Shown: piece after piece, positions 7,479-16,621 of the stretch
How positions within the stretch are numbered: position 1 is the first letter of the stretch
How the letters are laid out: the number at the start of each line of letters is the position of its first letter
DNA from: Persicobacter sp. CCB-QB2
GTDB taxonomy: Bacteria > Bacteroidota > Bacteroidia > Cytophagales > Cyclobacteriaceae
DNA: 64,000 bases
Direction: 5' to 3'
Assembly: GCF_001274635.1 (NCBI RefSeq)
Contig: NZ_LBGV01000001.1
Span: 3,038,001 to 3,102,000, forward strand
Position numbers and translations under genes: made by a program
The notes under the pieces: generated by a model
Databases searched by the model: none
Seen by the model: only the letters and a program-made list of their open reading frames with translations
What the model was told of the DNA's origin: nothing

Positions 7479-9740
7479 TTACGCTTTTTGGGCTTCCACC
7501 ACTCCAATAGCGGCCAGTTGTACGATTTCGCGTACAGAAGCCCCCATTTGTAATATCTGTACCGGTTTGTTCATGCCCATCAGGATCGGGCCAATCGCAT
7601 CGGTCCCTCCCATCTCCATTAACAGCTTGTAGGCAATATTGCCGGAGGCCAGGTCAGGGAAAATCAGGGTATTGGCTCCTTTCTCTCCCAGCGCACTGAA
7701 AGGATAAATCTCTTTTTGCAATTCCGGATTAACCGCTACATTGGCCTGAATATCTCCTTCAATGATCAGGTCCGGATGCTGCTGTTTGGCCAGCTCCACT
7801 GCCTCTTGTACTTTTGTAGGGACGTCCCCCTGAGAGGAACCGAAGTTGGAATAGGAAAGTACGGCAATCCTTGGCTCAATATTGAAAGAACGGACACGCT
7901 CTGCCGTCAGGCTAATGATCTCCGCCAATTCCTTTGCGGTTGGATTAACGTTCACGGCGGTATCTGCAAAGAAATAGGGCTTATTGTTACTGGAAACAAT
8001 GTAAAGACCAGCCACACGATCCACGCCTGCTCGCTTTCCGATAATTCGAAGATTCGGAATCAGCGCACTTGGATAATCCTGCGTCACTCCACCAACGACC
8101 ACATCAGCCTCTCCGTGTTCCACCATCATGGAAGCAAAATTATTCCGATTGCGCATCTGCTTAATGGACTGCTTCATCGTGAGGCCTTTTCGCTTACGTT
8201 TTTCCCACATCAGCTGTCCGAAAACTTCCCGTTTGGCCTTCTCGATCATCGGATTGATCACCTCAACACCATCCAGATCCAGCTGTAGCTCTTCAATTCG
8301 GTTTTTGATCACCTCTGCATTCCCCAAAAGTATGGGGTGCCCAATGCCTTCATGCAAGATACTGTAAGCTGCCTGCAGCATTTTAGAAGATTCTCCATCC
8401 ACCAATACCACACGTTTTGGATTCCTTTTGGCTGTGGAAATCAAATGACGAATGAGACTCTGGTGAATACCGATACGCTCTTCCAATTCTACTACATAAG
8501 CATCCCAATCATCAATCTTGGATTTGGCCACTCCGGATTCAATCGCTGCTTTCGCCACCGCTGGTGAAATTCGGCTGATCAATCTTGGATCAAGTGGCTT
8601 AGGGATCAAATACTCTTTTCCAAACGCAATGGTCGGATCATTATATGCCTGCTTTACCGTTTCCGGTACATTTTCCTTGGCCATTTCGGCTAATGCACGA
8701 ACAGCGGCCAATTTCATGGCTTCATTAATTTTGGTCGCCTGCACATCCAGTGCCCCACGGAAAATATAGGGGAATCCCAATACGTTATTTACCTGGTTGG
8801 GGTGATCTGAACGCCCTGTTGCCATAATGATATCATCCCGGGAAGCCATCGCGGTTTCATAGGGAATTTCCGGATCCGGATTCGCCAAAGCAAAAACAAT
8901 CGGGTCCTTGGCCATCGATTTCACGGCTTCCGGAGAAAGCACATTTCCTTTGGAAAGTCCCAGAAACATATCTGCTCCAGCAAGCGCTTCTTCCAATGTA
9001 CTGACATCTGTACGATCAGTAGCGAAAAGTGCTTTACTTGGCGCCAGTTCACCACGGTCTTTTCGAATAACCCCACGGGAATCCAGCATCAGGATATTTT
9101 CTTTCCTGGCACCCAATGAAACATAAAGTTTCGTACAGGCAATGGCAGAAGCACCCGCTCCGTTCACCACGATTTTTAGCTGATCAATAGGCTTTTGAAC
9201 AATTTCCAGCGCACTCAAAAGCGCCGCTGATGAAATGATGGCCGTCCCGTGTTGATCATCGTGCATCACCGGAATGTTCATTTGCTCGATCAGCTCCTGC
9301 TCAATCTTAAAACTCTCCGGTGCTTTGATATCTTCCAGGTTAACTCCGCCGAAAGTGGGTTCCAGTGATTTTACGATCTGAATAAATTTATCAGGATCTT
9401 CCTCATCAATTTCAATATCGAAAACATCTATTCCGGCAAATTTCTTAAAAAGCACGCCTTTTCCTTCCATCACCGGCTTGGAGGCTTCTGCTCCAATATT
9501 CCCTAATCCTAAAACGGCCGTACCGTTTGAAATTACGCCCACCAAATTTCCCTTGGCGGTGTATTTGTAAGAATTTCGTCGGTCTCTTTCAATCTCTAAA
9601 CAAGGTTCCGCCACTCCTGGAGAATAGGCCAAGGCCAAATCCAGTTGCGTACTCATAGGTTTGGTAGGAACCACCTCAATCTTTCCGGGTTGCCCCTGCT
9701 GGTGGTAAGCCAGCGCATCCCGTTTTAATTTTTCCGACAT
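7479..9740 (-). CDS. maeB: NADP-dependent malic enzyme with phosphotransacetylase-like domain
   Basis: A 753-aa two-domain protein. The N-terminal malic enzyme half (about 1-425) oxidatively decarboxylates malate to pyruvate. It shows DLALAYSPGVAEPC, KGNLVGVISNGTAVLGLG, VMHDDQHGTAII and the NAD(P) motif VVNGAGASAIACTKL. The C-terminal half (about 430-753) resembles phosphate acetyltransferase (RVVLVDGESSKMLQA, LIFPDLASGNIAYKLL). In MaeB-type enzymes this half lacks known transacetylase activity and is thought to bind acetyl-CoA for allosteric control. Length agrees with E. coli MaeB (about 759). The gene appears monocistronic, with a 107-base gap upstream and a terminator downstream. Confidence 0.93.
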   Translation of the reverse strand: MSEKLKRDALAYHQQGQPGKIEVVPTKPMSTQLDLALAYSPGVAEPCLEIERDRRNSYKYTAKGNLVGVISNGTAVLGLGNIGAEASKPVMEGKGVLFKKFAGIDVFDIEIDEEDPDKFIQIVKSLEPTFGGVNLEDIKAPESFKIEQELIEQMNIPVMHDDQHGTAIISSAALLSALEIVQKPIDQLKIVVNGAGASAIACTKLYVSLGARKENILMLDSRGVIRKDRGELAPSKALFATDRTDVSTLEEALAGADMFLGLSKGNVLSPEAVKSMAKDPIVFALANPDPEIPYETAMASRDDIIMATGRSDHPNQVNNVLGFPYIFRGALDVQATKINEAMKLAAVRALAEMAKENVPETVKQAYNDPTIAFGKEYLIPKPLDPRLISRISPAVAKAAIESGVAKSKIDDWDAYVVELEERIGIHQSLIRHLISTAKRNPKRVVLVDGESSKMLQAAYSILHEGIGHPILLGNAEVIKNRIEELQLDLDGVEVINPMIEKAKREVFGQLMWEKRKRKGLTMKQSIKQMRNRNNFASMMVEHGEADVVVGGVTQDYPSALIPNLRIIGKRAGVDRVAGLYIVSSNNKPYFFADTAVNVNPTAKELAEIISLTAERVRSFNIEPRIAVLSYSNFGSSQGDVPTKVQEAVELAKQQHPDLIIEGDIQANVAVNPELQKEIYPFSALGEKGANTLIFPDLASGNIAYKLLMEMGGTDAIGPILMGMNKPVQILQMGASVREIVQLAAIGVVEAQKA

Positions 9741-9847
9741 ATAAATGGTATTTGTTTGTTTATGATTTCATGCCTGCCTTCATTAAACCTTAGCGGTTTA
9801 CCAAAAAACAGACAAGTGAGGGTTTGGTTATTGCGCGTTTGTGCTCC

Positions 9848-10963
9848 CTATTTCGCGGCACTTTGTTTCGGCAGTTCGTCAGAGGTTTGGAATGTCCACA
9901 AAATGGCTTCCAGTTCGCGGATTAACTCTCTTTTATTTCCCCCCGGACGGTAAGCAAATCCCTCAAGATAAAATAGTTTCTGTTGCGCTTCATCCACAAT
10001 GGCATACCCAACATACGGACCACCCATTGCGATTTCATTCAATCTCCACAGCCCACGAATTTCTACGGCATATTTGCCATTAAAATCAACGGTCTTGGTT
10101 TCAGGCTTCAAAATGGTTTGGGTCAGCATGTAGGAATCCGGATCATCATTCCCCAATACATACTCTTTACAGACGCGATCACGGAAAGCAATAATGGAAT
10201 CCGGCTCCAATTGGGATTCACTCACAAATGGGGTTTCTGTTAAGAAAAAGCTCTTATCAATTTTCTGTCCCGGGTTACGGAACCAGATAAACTGTTGCCC
10301 TTCGTCTGCCTTTTTATAAGCAAAGGGGATTCTCAATTTTACTCCAAATTTATCCTGAATATGTTTGCCCAATTCTTTAGACTCTTTGGAAGAGTAAATA
10401 TCGGTCCGAATTCGTTTTTTCTCTCTTTCGTTAAAATGCTGTTGAATCACATCAGCATGCATCATGATTTTCCCAGCCAATTCTTCTTGTGTATTTCCGT
10501 AAAGGAACATGACCTCTTGTCCACGGGCGTATACGTCTTTGGCGACTGCCATATAATCTGAAGGATCCGTCGAAGACAATTTAGACAAAATGCTTTTGGG
10601 CATCGCCTGTTTGGTTAAATCTGCTGACTTAGAGTGGTTGTCAGAAGAATATACCCGAACCACATTGGCCTGAAACAATAGGGAAGCCGTAAAGTCTTCC
10701 GGTGTAATTCGTAAAATCTTGAATTTAGGCTCAGACTGTGGAAGCACGGCATAAGGACTTAAAAACACCTCATCAAGAGCATCTCCGATAGGGCCTTTCA
10801 TGGAGGCGGAATCCATGACCAGTAAAATCTGACCGAACACTCCACGGGAAGCGGGTAAATACTCTTTTTTCTTTTTCTTGGAGGAAGTAGATTCACAGCC
10901 AAAAGCTGCTACCATCAATAAAATGGCCAATACACTTCCGAATGATTTATGAATACGCATCAT
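9848..10963 (-). CDS. DUF4837 family lipoprotein
   Basis: A 371-aa protein with a lipoprotein signal: a hydrophobic stretch, then AAFGC (lipobox Cys near residue 23) and a Ser/Lys tail (ESTSSKKKKKEYLPASRG). The rest, from GVFGQILLVMDSASMKGPIGDAL onward, matches my memory of DUF4837, a Bacteroidota-only family with no known function. The conserved ending pattern GGPYVGYAIVDEAQQKLFYLEGF with a terminal helix is present. Two adjacent ATG codons (10961-10963 and 10958-10960) can start it; the first was used. Repeat copy B lies between it and the next minus-strand gene, mltD. Confidence 0.75.
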   Translation of the reverse strand: MMRIHKSFGSVLAILLMVAAFGCESTSSKKKKKEYLPASRGVFGQILLVMDSASMKGPIGDALDEVFLSPYAVLPQSEPKFKILRITPEDFTASLLFQANVVRVYSSDNHSKSADLTKQAMPKSILSKLSSTDPSDYMAVAKDVYARGQEVMFLYGNTQEELAGKIMMHADVIQQHFNEREKKRIRTDIYSSKESKELGKHIQDKFGVKLRIPFAYKKADEGQQFIWFRNPGQKIDKSFFLTETPFVSESQLEPDSIIAFRDRVCKEYVLGNDDPDSYMLTQTILKPETKTVDFNGKYAVEIRGLWRLNEIAMGGPYVGYAIVDEAQQKLFYLEGFAYRPGGNKRELIRELEAILWTFQTSDELPKQSAAK

Positions 10964-11035
10964 CTGTAATGATTGATTGAAAAATATTTTCAGACCTGAA
11001 TTATGCTGTTATAAATTTAAATGCAAAGTAATTAT
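10964..11035. other. Spacer upstream of the DUF4837 gene
   Basis: A/T-rich and non-coding. Together with repeat copy B and the mltD terminator it accounts for the 351-base gap between the DUF4837 and mltD genes. No clear promoter box of the TAnnTTTG type was found. Confidence 0.4.
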
Positions 11036-11258
11036 TTAAACCCGAATTACGCATGCTTAAATCCTCGTTTAGCTGCAAGGCAGGAAAAATGAAGGAATAG
11101 TTGCCTATTTCAGTTTTTCCCAAGGAAGCAGATCAATGAAGAGAAAGCAAGCTTGCCCAAATTTAGGCTATTAAAAATCAAAGAAAAATACCTGTAATTG
11201 ATTGACGGCGGGATGATTGAGTGGTTTGCAGAATACAGTGGTAAATAATTCGGCTTAG
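11036..11258 (+). repeat. TTAA-bounded intergenic repeat, copy B
   Basis: 223 bp. The left end is TTAAACCCGAATTACGCATG, followed by CTTAAATCCTCGTTTAGCTG and GGAAAAATGAAGGAATAG. The core GAAAGCAAGCTTGCCC is followed by AAATTTAGGC, and the right end is GGTAAATAATTCGGCTTAG. The two ends are inverted copies of each other over about 15 bases. A minus-strand open frame at 11110-11322 across it is fortuitous. Confidence 0.88.
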
Positions 11259-11263
11259 CACCC

Positions 11264-11296
11264 TTCAAAAAAAAAACCGGAACTAAGTCCGGTTTC
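11264..11296 (-). terminator. Terminator of mltD
   Basis: Minus-strand stem AAACCGGA / TCCGGTTT with a long T-run after it, about 20 bases after the mltD stop and just next to repeat copy B. Confidence 0.75.
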
Positions 11297-11314
11297 TTTT
11301 TCAATAAAATCTCA

Positions 11315-12724
11315 TTATCCAATTTTGAGCTTCTGTCCTACATTCAGCTTATTGGATCGAAGACCATTTAATTTTTTTAATTGACTCACCGATACGCCTT
11401 CCAGCTTTTGGCAAATACTCCAGAGCGTATCACCACTTTGTACTACATAAACCTTTCCGCTAATGGTAGTAACCGATTTTGCACTGCTTTGGGTAGAAGT
11501 CGCTGACTCCCCGGCACTTTTGGCGATGACATTGGCCTGACGATCAAAATAGGAAGGTTTCACCCAAATGTCTAATCGCTGTCCGGCACGAATCATCGTG
11601 CCCCTGATATTGTTCCACTCCCGTATATCAGACACTCGCACACCATATTTACGTGCAATTTTCCCTAATACGTCCCCGGATCTGACACGATGACGAATTC
11701 TTTCGCGTCCGTAGACACTACCCGGAATATTCTGGGCTACCATATCAATCTCTTTCTGCCCATAAGTGGCAGAATCAAGTAAATATTCCTGATTGGCAAC
11801 AAACTTCTCTGCGGCTTCTACCGGTAAAATCAGTGGGTAGGATTTTGCAAAAGGAGGAATCGCATCATGCTTTAAAGAAGGGTTTAACATGCGGATATCA
11901 TCCGGACAAATATCCAACTGATTGGCCAATACCCGCAAATTCGTAAACTGACTCACCAATACTTCTTCAAATTCTGGTAAATAGGCCGGATCATCCACAA
12001 ATAAATTATGCTCCTCTGCATATTTCATCATATAGGTGACCGCTACAAACTGAGGAACATAGGAACGGGTCTCACGAGGCAAATAATTATAAATGTCCCA
12101 GAAGTGCTTCTTTCCGGAACGTCTCATAGCCTTGCGCACATTCCCGGGCCCACAGTTATATGCCGCTAAGGCTAGCTCCCAATCACCGAACTGCTTATAC
12201 AGATTAGTAAACATTTTACAGGCAGCTTCCGTGGCCCGATTCGGGTTTACCCGGTCATCATAATAAGACGTACGGTGCAAGCCATACTCCCTTCCGGTAA
12301 AATACATGAATTGCCAAAGTCCCATGGCTCCGGCATGGGAACGCGCCTCAGGGCGCAATCCCGACTCTACGATAGAAAGATATTTAAGTTCGTCCGGCAA
12401 ACCATATTCCGCCAATTTTTCTTCAAAAATGGGAAAATACATGTAAGATTTCCGGATAATCTCCTTGGAATACGAACGGTCCCGAATCGTAAAATAATCC
12501 ACAAAGTTCTTCACCTTCAGATTATAATTCATCGGAATTTCTGTAATCTCAGAAAGCTCCTCCATTCTTTCCCCTACCAGCTCAAAGCCAGGGTCAGGGA
12601 TATACTCATATTGGTAGTTGGTGTGTACTACTGGCTGGCTATGTCGCCCATCAGGAAAATTTCCGGCCCAGGCACCCCCGAAGGATGCCAATAACAAACC
12701 ATAAATTCCTAAATATTTCTTCAT
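11315..12724 (-). CDS. mltD: Membrane-bound lytic murein transglycosylase D with two LysM domains
   Basis: A 469-aa exported protein. A signal peptide ends near GAWAG (about 21). The SLT/lysozyme-like domain spans about 95-235, with the catalytic Glu120 in LSIVESGLRPEARS, followed by GAMGLWQFM and AYNCGPGNV, the standard transglycosylase motifs. Two LysM repeats close the protein (about 342-387 and 424-468), each with the SGDxLxxI core. They bind peptidoglycan. MltD cleaves glycan strands to leave 1,6-anhydro-MurNAc ends. It lies 12 bases after gatA in the same direction, a likely co-transcribed pair, and is followed by its own terminator. Confidence 0.92.
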   Translation of the reverse strand: MKKYLGIYGLLLASFGGAWAGNFPDGRHSQPVVHTNYQYEYIPDPGFELVGERMEELSEITEIPMNYNLKVKNFVDYFTIRDRSYSKEIIRKSYMYFPIFEEKLAEYGLPDELKYLSIVESGLRPEARSHAGAMGLWQFMYFTGREYGLHRTSYYDDRVNPNRATEAACKMFTNLYKQFGDWELALAAYNCGPGNVRKAMRRSGKKHFWDIYNYLPRETRSYVPQFVAVTYMMKYAEEHNLFVDDPAYLPEFEEVLVSQFTNLRVLANQLDICPDDIRMLNPSLKHDAIPPFAKSYPLILPVEAAEKFVANQEYLLDSATYGQKEIDMVAQNIPGSVYGRERIRHRVRSGDVLGKIARKYGVRVSDIREWNNIRGTMIRAGQRLDIWVKPSYFDRQANVIAKSAGESATSTQSSAKSVTTISGKVYVVQSGDTLWSICQKLEGVSVSQLKKLNGLRSNKLNVGQKLKIG

Positions 12725-12736
12725 ATCTCTGTTCCT

Positions 12737-14161
12737 CTATGCAGGAAGCAGCTTTTTTGAAAAGGCATACAAGTCAGCCTCCTTAAATGCTCCCCCCACG
12801 ATCTGTAAACCTATTGGCATGCCATCCTTGTCCTCCCCATTGGGAATGGAAATGGCAGGCAGGCCACATACGTTTGCTAAAACGGTATAAATATCTGCTA
12901 AATACATCTCCAAAGGATCTTCAGAATGCTCTCCTATGGCAAATGCGGTTGTCGGAGTAGTAGGCATCAATAAAAAATCAAATTCGCTCAGTAATTGATC
13001 AACCTGATCCTTTACCAATCGACGCACCTTTTGAGCTTTGGTGTAATAAGCATCATAATAGCTGGCACTTAAAACAAAAGTTCCCAGCATGATTCTGCGC
13101 TTCACCTCTTCCCCAAATCCCTCCGATCTTGATTTCTTGTACATCGACTCCAAATCTGTGCCATTCGGAGATCGGTACCCGAATTTAACGCCATCATATC
13201 TGGAGAGGTTTGAGCTGGCCTCTGCGGTGGTTAAAATATAATAGGTGGGTAGAATGTAATCCAGGAGGGAAAATTCCACTGTTTCCACCTGATGCCCCTG
13301 TGCCTTCAGGGCATCAATTTTTTCCAGCGTCTTTGCCTTAACTTCTTCATTCAGTCCCTCAGACTCCATGGTTTCCCGAATGAGGCCGATTTTTTTCACC
13401 CTACCTTCCTCCAACAATTGCGTGCTATAGGCTGGTACCTCCTCACGAGAAACGGTGCTGTCCTGCTCTTCATATCCGGCAATAATTTCCAAAACCAACG
13501 CATTATCCTCTATGGAGCGGGAAATGATGCCGATGGTATCAAAAGAAGAGGCATAAGCAACCAAGCCATAGCGGGAAATCCGGGAATAGGTAGGCTTAAA
13601 CCCGATGGTACCTGTGAATGCTGCCGGCTGTCGCACCGAACCTCCGGTGTCTGAACCTAAGCTTAGCAAGCAACAATCCGCCTGTACGGCTACTGCTGAC
13701 CCTCCGGAGGAGCCTCCCGGAACTTTGTTAAGGTCTGCGGCATTTCTCACCGGGCCAAATGCTGAATTTTCATTTGATGATCCCATGGCAAACTCATCAC
13801 AGGCTACCCGTCCGATGACAATGGCATCTTCCGCCAACAACCTTTGAACTGCCGGGGCAGTAAACTGGGATTGAAAACCTTTTAGCATTTTACTGGAACA
13901 AGAAAGCTCATGCCCTTCGTGACATAATACATCTTTAAGCGCCACGACCATTCCAGCCAAACGCCCGGCTGTTCCATCCTTCAGTTTTTGATCAATCCGA
14001 TTCGCTTCTTGTAGAGCTTCTTCCTGATAAACTTCCAGAAAAGCATTGAGCTCTTTTTGTTGCTCAATATTTTTCAGGTAATACTTTACCAAAGCCTCAC
14101 AATTTAGCGCTCCGGCACTTATTTCGGATTGAATTTCTGTTAGGTTATTGAATTTTTTCAA
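12737..14161 (-). CDS. gatA: Asp-tRNA(Asn)/Glu-tRNA(Gln) amidotransferase subunit A
   Basis: Amidase subunit that releases ammonia from glutamine for GatB. The amidase Ser-cisSer-Lys triad is visible: Lys in GMVVALKDVL, the serine-rich loop GGSSGGSAVAV, and SLGSDTGGSVRQPAAF with the nucleophile. The C-terminal GLPAISIPNG is typical. No ATG lies close to the first conserved residues (KKFNNLTEIQSEI). The open frame reaches an ATG at 14242, but that adds an odd hydrophobic stretch and crosses a weak terminator-like hairpin. A TTG at 14161 gives 474 residues, the usual GatA size, and is preferred. gatB and gatC are not adjacent. Confidence 0.88.
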   Translation of the reverse strand: MKKFNNLTEIQSEISAGALNCEALVKYYLKNIEQQKELNAFLEVYQEEALQEANRIDQKLKDGTAGRLAGMVVALKDVLCHEGHELSCSSKMLKGFQSQFTAPAVQRLLAEDAIVIGRVACDEFAMGSSNENSAFGPVRNAADLNKVPGGSSGGSAVAVQADCCLLSLGSDTGGSVRQPAAFTGTIGFKPTYSRISRYGLVAYASSFDTIGIISRSIEDNALVLEIIAGYEEQDSTVSREEVPAYSTQLLEEGRVKKIGLIRETMESEGLNEEVKAKTLEKIDALKAQGHQVETVEFSLLDYILPTYYILTTAEASSNLSRYDGVKFGYRSPNGTDLESMYKKSRSEGFGEEVKRRIMLGTFVLSASYYDAYYTKAQKVRRLVKDQVDQLLSEFDFLLMPTTPTTAFAIGEHSEDPLEMYLADIYTVLANVCGLPAISIPNGEDKDGMPIGLQIVGGAFKEADLYAFSKKLLPA

Positions 14162-14186
14162 AGCGAGAAAATTAAAAACATGCCAT

Positions 14187-14210
14187 AAAAAAAGAACTCC
14201 CAAAGGAGAA
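14187..14210 (-). terminator. Weak terminator between tatA and gatA
   Basis: On the minus strand CTCC-TTTG-GGAG is followed by TTC and seven T. The stem is short (4 GC-rich pairs). It lies after tatA and before the proposed gatA TTG start, so it may attenuate read-through into gatA-mltD. Confidence 0.4.
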
Positions 14211-14299
14211 CCCGTAAAAATTTGAACCTCTCCCTGCTGCATGGCATCAAAGAGAGGTTATTGTTTGCCTCGAAAAATTGTATTAAAAATCAGGACAGA

Positions 14300-14476
14300 T
14301 TATTCCTTAATCTGCTTTCCTGCATCATCAATTTCGTCTTTTATCTCTTTTGTAGCGTCCTTGAACTCCCGGATCCCTTTTCCAAGACCACGAGCCAGTT
14401 CAGGAATTTTTTTGGCTCCAAATAAAAGCACGACTACAAGGATGATCACCACCCATTCCATTCCACCTGGCATCAT
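14300..14476 (-). CDS. tatA: Twin-arginine translocase subunit TatA
   Basis: A 58-aa protein. It starts [20 protein letters not shown]: a single N-terminal membrane helix followed by the conserved [14 protein letters not shown] hinge and an amphipathic helix ([18 protein letters not shown]). This is the full TatA/TatE pattern. TatA multimers form the passage for folded proteins delivered by TatBC. Two ATG codons are adjacent; either may be used. It sits between the EnvC-like gene (upstream, 95 bases) and gatA (downstream, 138 bases to the TTG start) on the same strand. tatC is not in the window. Confidence 0.9.
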   Translation of the reverse strand: MMPGGMEWVVIILVVVLLFGAKKIPELARGLGKGIREFKDATKEIKDEIDDAGKQIKE

Positions 14477-14571
14477 AATTTTAAGTTTAAAATTGGTATT
14501 TGATTGTATTACAAATATACATAATATGCCTTAGCGTGCAAAAATGCCCGAAAAGGATTTCAAATTGAGTA

Positions 14572-15783
14572 TCAACGGCTTCGCAACCACACTTGCGGAT
14601 TAAGTTTCTCCTTTTGCTTCCAAACCTGAAATTGCAATTCTGACTTCCCGTCTGAGTCGGTATGCACCACACCTATCGGGTCCTTAGCATTCACCGCTTC
14701 TCCTACTTTCACCTTACTGCTTTCCAATTTGGCATAAACCGTGAAATAATCCCCATGCTGCACAATCACCACGGTATTCATTTCACCAGGAACGTAGGCC
14801 ACGGTTTTCACCACTCCCTGATGTACTGCCCGCACCAGCTCTTGTTTACGGGTTTGAATATCCACCCCCGGATTCTCCACCACAACCCCTTTCAAAGCAG
14901 GATGGGGGTGTTTACCAAAGCCCTGACTGACAAAACCGGAGGCTACCGGCCATTCTAATTTTTTTCTGAAATTGGCAAAATCGGCACCTACAAAAGCAAC
15001 ATCAGCCTTTTTCACCGCCGCTTTTTTGGCAGATGATTTCTTGGCCAACTCAGTCCGAATCACATCTGCGATCAAATTACCCAGCTTTTCATCTGCCTTT
15101 TTCCGGTCTTTAAGCTCTTTGTTCAGCTTCCGTCCCCGGGTTTTCAGTTCCGCCAATACCGTTTTTTGCTTCTTCTGAAGATTTTCCAGCTCCTGGTATT
15201 CCCCCATTTGTGCGACCAAAAGCTGATCTTTTTCCTGCTTGGCCTCATCAATTTCTTCTCTTTGATCCTCCAGTGTTTTCTTCACAAGACTAATCATTTC
15301 CATCTGATTTTTTCTGGCTTTAGAATATTGGCGCATATATTCCAGGCGAAGCACAAAATCATGAAAAGTTTCTGCTGAAAATAGAAAGACTAAATTATTC
15401 TGGCTCAATTGGGATTTATAGGCGGTATGGGCCATTTCCCCATATTCCTGTTTCAACTGCACTAAATCTCCTTCCATCCCTTCGATGATATCCTCCAATT
15501 CCCCCATGCGCACGTTTAACTCCACCACCTCTTTATTGATGTTGGACATCATGTCTTTACGCGTTTTAATCTGCTCATTTAAGGCATTCAGCTGTCCCAC
15601 GGTAGCCTTTTGGCTATTCATGGTTTCTGAAAGAATACGGGAAGTCTCTTCAATTTTTTTCTTATTGGCCTCTCGTTCCTTTTCTAATTGTTGCTTGCTT
15701 TTCTGTGCAGTCGCTTCAATTGAGCCAATGGAAAAAATAAAGGCGAAAAAAATCCAAAAGGGAAAAAATCTATTTCGGAACAT
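14572..15783 (-). CDS. EnvC-like murein hydrolase activator with degenerate M23/LytM domain
   Basis: A 403-aa exported protein with a signal peptide ending near ATAQ (about 27), a long coiled coil (about 28-255, KKKIEETSRILSET... through EELKDRKK), and a C-terminal LytM fold (about 285-400). The zinc ligands of active M23 peptidases are missing: where HxxxD is expected there is ENPGVDI, and the HxH site near the end reads LQFQV. This is the layout of EnvC, which activates amidases instead of cutting peptidoglycan itself. It overlaps the DUF4292 gene by 14 bases, so the two are translationally coupled. Confidence 0.85.
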   Translation of the reverse strand: MFRNRFFPFWIFFAFIFSIGSIEATAQKSKQQLEKEREANKKKIEETSRILSETMNSQKATVGQLNALNEQIKTRKDMMSNINKEVVELNVRMGELEDIIEGMEGDLVQLKQEYGEMAHTAYKSQLSQNNLVFLFSAETFHDFVLRLEYMRQYSKARKNQMEMISLVKKTLEDQREEIDEAKQEKDQLLVAQMGEYQELENLQKKQKTVLAELKTRGRKLNKELKDRKKADEKLGNLIADVIRTELAKKSSAKKAAVKKADVAFVGADFANFRKKLEWPVASGFVSQGFGKHPHPALKGVVVENPGVDIQTRKQELVRAVHQGVVKTVAYVPGEMNTVVIVQHGDYFTVYAKLESSKVKVGEAVNAKDPIGVVHTDSDGKSELQFQVWKQKEKLNPQVWLRSR

Positions 15784-16621
15784 AGCGGGATGTAACTTTG
15801 AATGGGAAGCTTAACTTCTTCTCATTAATATCCACTTTCTGAAACTCCACCTTCACATGAGTTGACAGTGTCCCTCCACTAAGCGGGTGAAACACCACAT
15901 CGATCTCATTCTTAAAAGGAAAAATATCCGACTTCCGCTCCTTGCGGTTCATTTTTGCCGCCTTCTTATTCTCCTTTTTCTCCTGCTTATAGTTTTCTTT
16001 AGTGGTCTTCTTTTTATTCTTATTTTTTATTTCCTGAAAATCTGAATATTCAAGGGTTAGGGTATTGCCCGTTTTAGCCTGAATGGCCTGGGTACGCTGA
16101 ATACGATAGGAGAGGGGATCCACCCGACTCAAATACTGCATTTCAGCCCTTTCCTGGTCTAACAAAAACACATTACTCTCGCGCTTGACGCGATCTTTAT
16201 CAGCCTGTTGCTCAATTAAATCACCCACCAGAATGGACTGCAACACAAAAAAATCAAGCGCTACCTTATACTGCTCACTCAGTTGCTGATAGTCCAGGTA
16301 ATAGACCTCTTTTTTCAGCTTATTCAGGATGGTGATAGATTCAGGCGTGAATTGAGCCCGGGCCACCTCCACTCCCAAGCCGGGCGTTACAGACATCCAA
16401 ATAATGGAATCCGCTTTCATTCTTAAATTTACGGTGGCTCCTAACTCCTTCTCTCCATTATGAAAGTTGACTTTCATTTTACCGGAAAGGTATTCAAAAT
16501 CCAGGCGATCCACCTGGAAATCGCTCTTTTCAACCAATCTAAAGCCGACATTTCGTCGGCTACAAGAAAAAATAAATATTGAAAATATCGCTAGAATCAA
16601 TAGGGAACTACTCCTATTCAT
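15770..16621 (-). CDS. DUF4292 family lipoprotein
   Basis: 283 aa from the ATG at 16621, which leads into MNRSSSLLILAIFSIFIFSC, a lipoprotein signal with the modified Cys at residue 20. The remainder matches the DUF4292 family of Bacteroidota, a LolB/LppX-like outer-membrane lipoprotein fold: KADSIIWMSVTPGLGVEVAR and FPFKVTSRYVPK at the end. A Lys-rich insertion lies near residues 205-230. The start overlaps the upstream TPR gene by 8 bases (ATGAATAG) and the end overlaps the EnvC-like gene by 14 bases, so three genes form one tight unit. An upstream ATG at 16666 would put charged residues before the signal and is unlikely. Confidence 0.78.
   Translation of the reverse strand: MNRSSSLLILAIFSIFIFSCSRRNVGFRLVEKSDFQVDRLDFEYLSGKMKVNFHNGEKELGATVNLRMKADSIIWMSVTPGLGVEVARAQFTPESITILNKLKKEVYYLDYQQLSEQYKVALDFFVLQSILVGDLIEQQADKDRVKRESNVFLLDQERAEMQYLSRVDPLSYRIQRTQAIQAKTGNTLTLEYSDFQEIKNKNKKKTTKENYKQEKKENKKAAKMNRKERKSDIFPFKNEIDVVFHPLSGGTLSTHVKVEFQKVDINEKKLSFPFKVTSRYVPK

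Noticed and set aside
11110..11322. 70-codon minus-strand frame next to mltD
   Set aside because: It lies in repeat copy B and the mltD terminator, with no protein-like composition.
14162..14242. Longer gatA start at ATG 14242
   Set aside because: It adds a hydrophobic non-family extension and crosses a weak terminator; the TTG at 14161 fits known GatA length.
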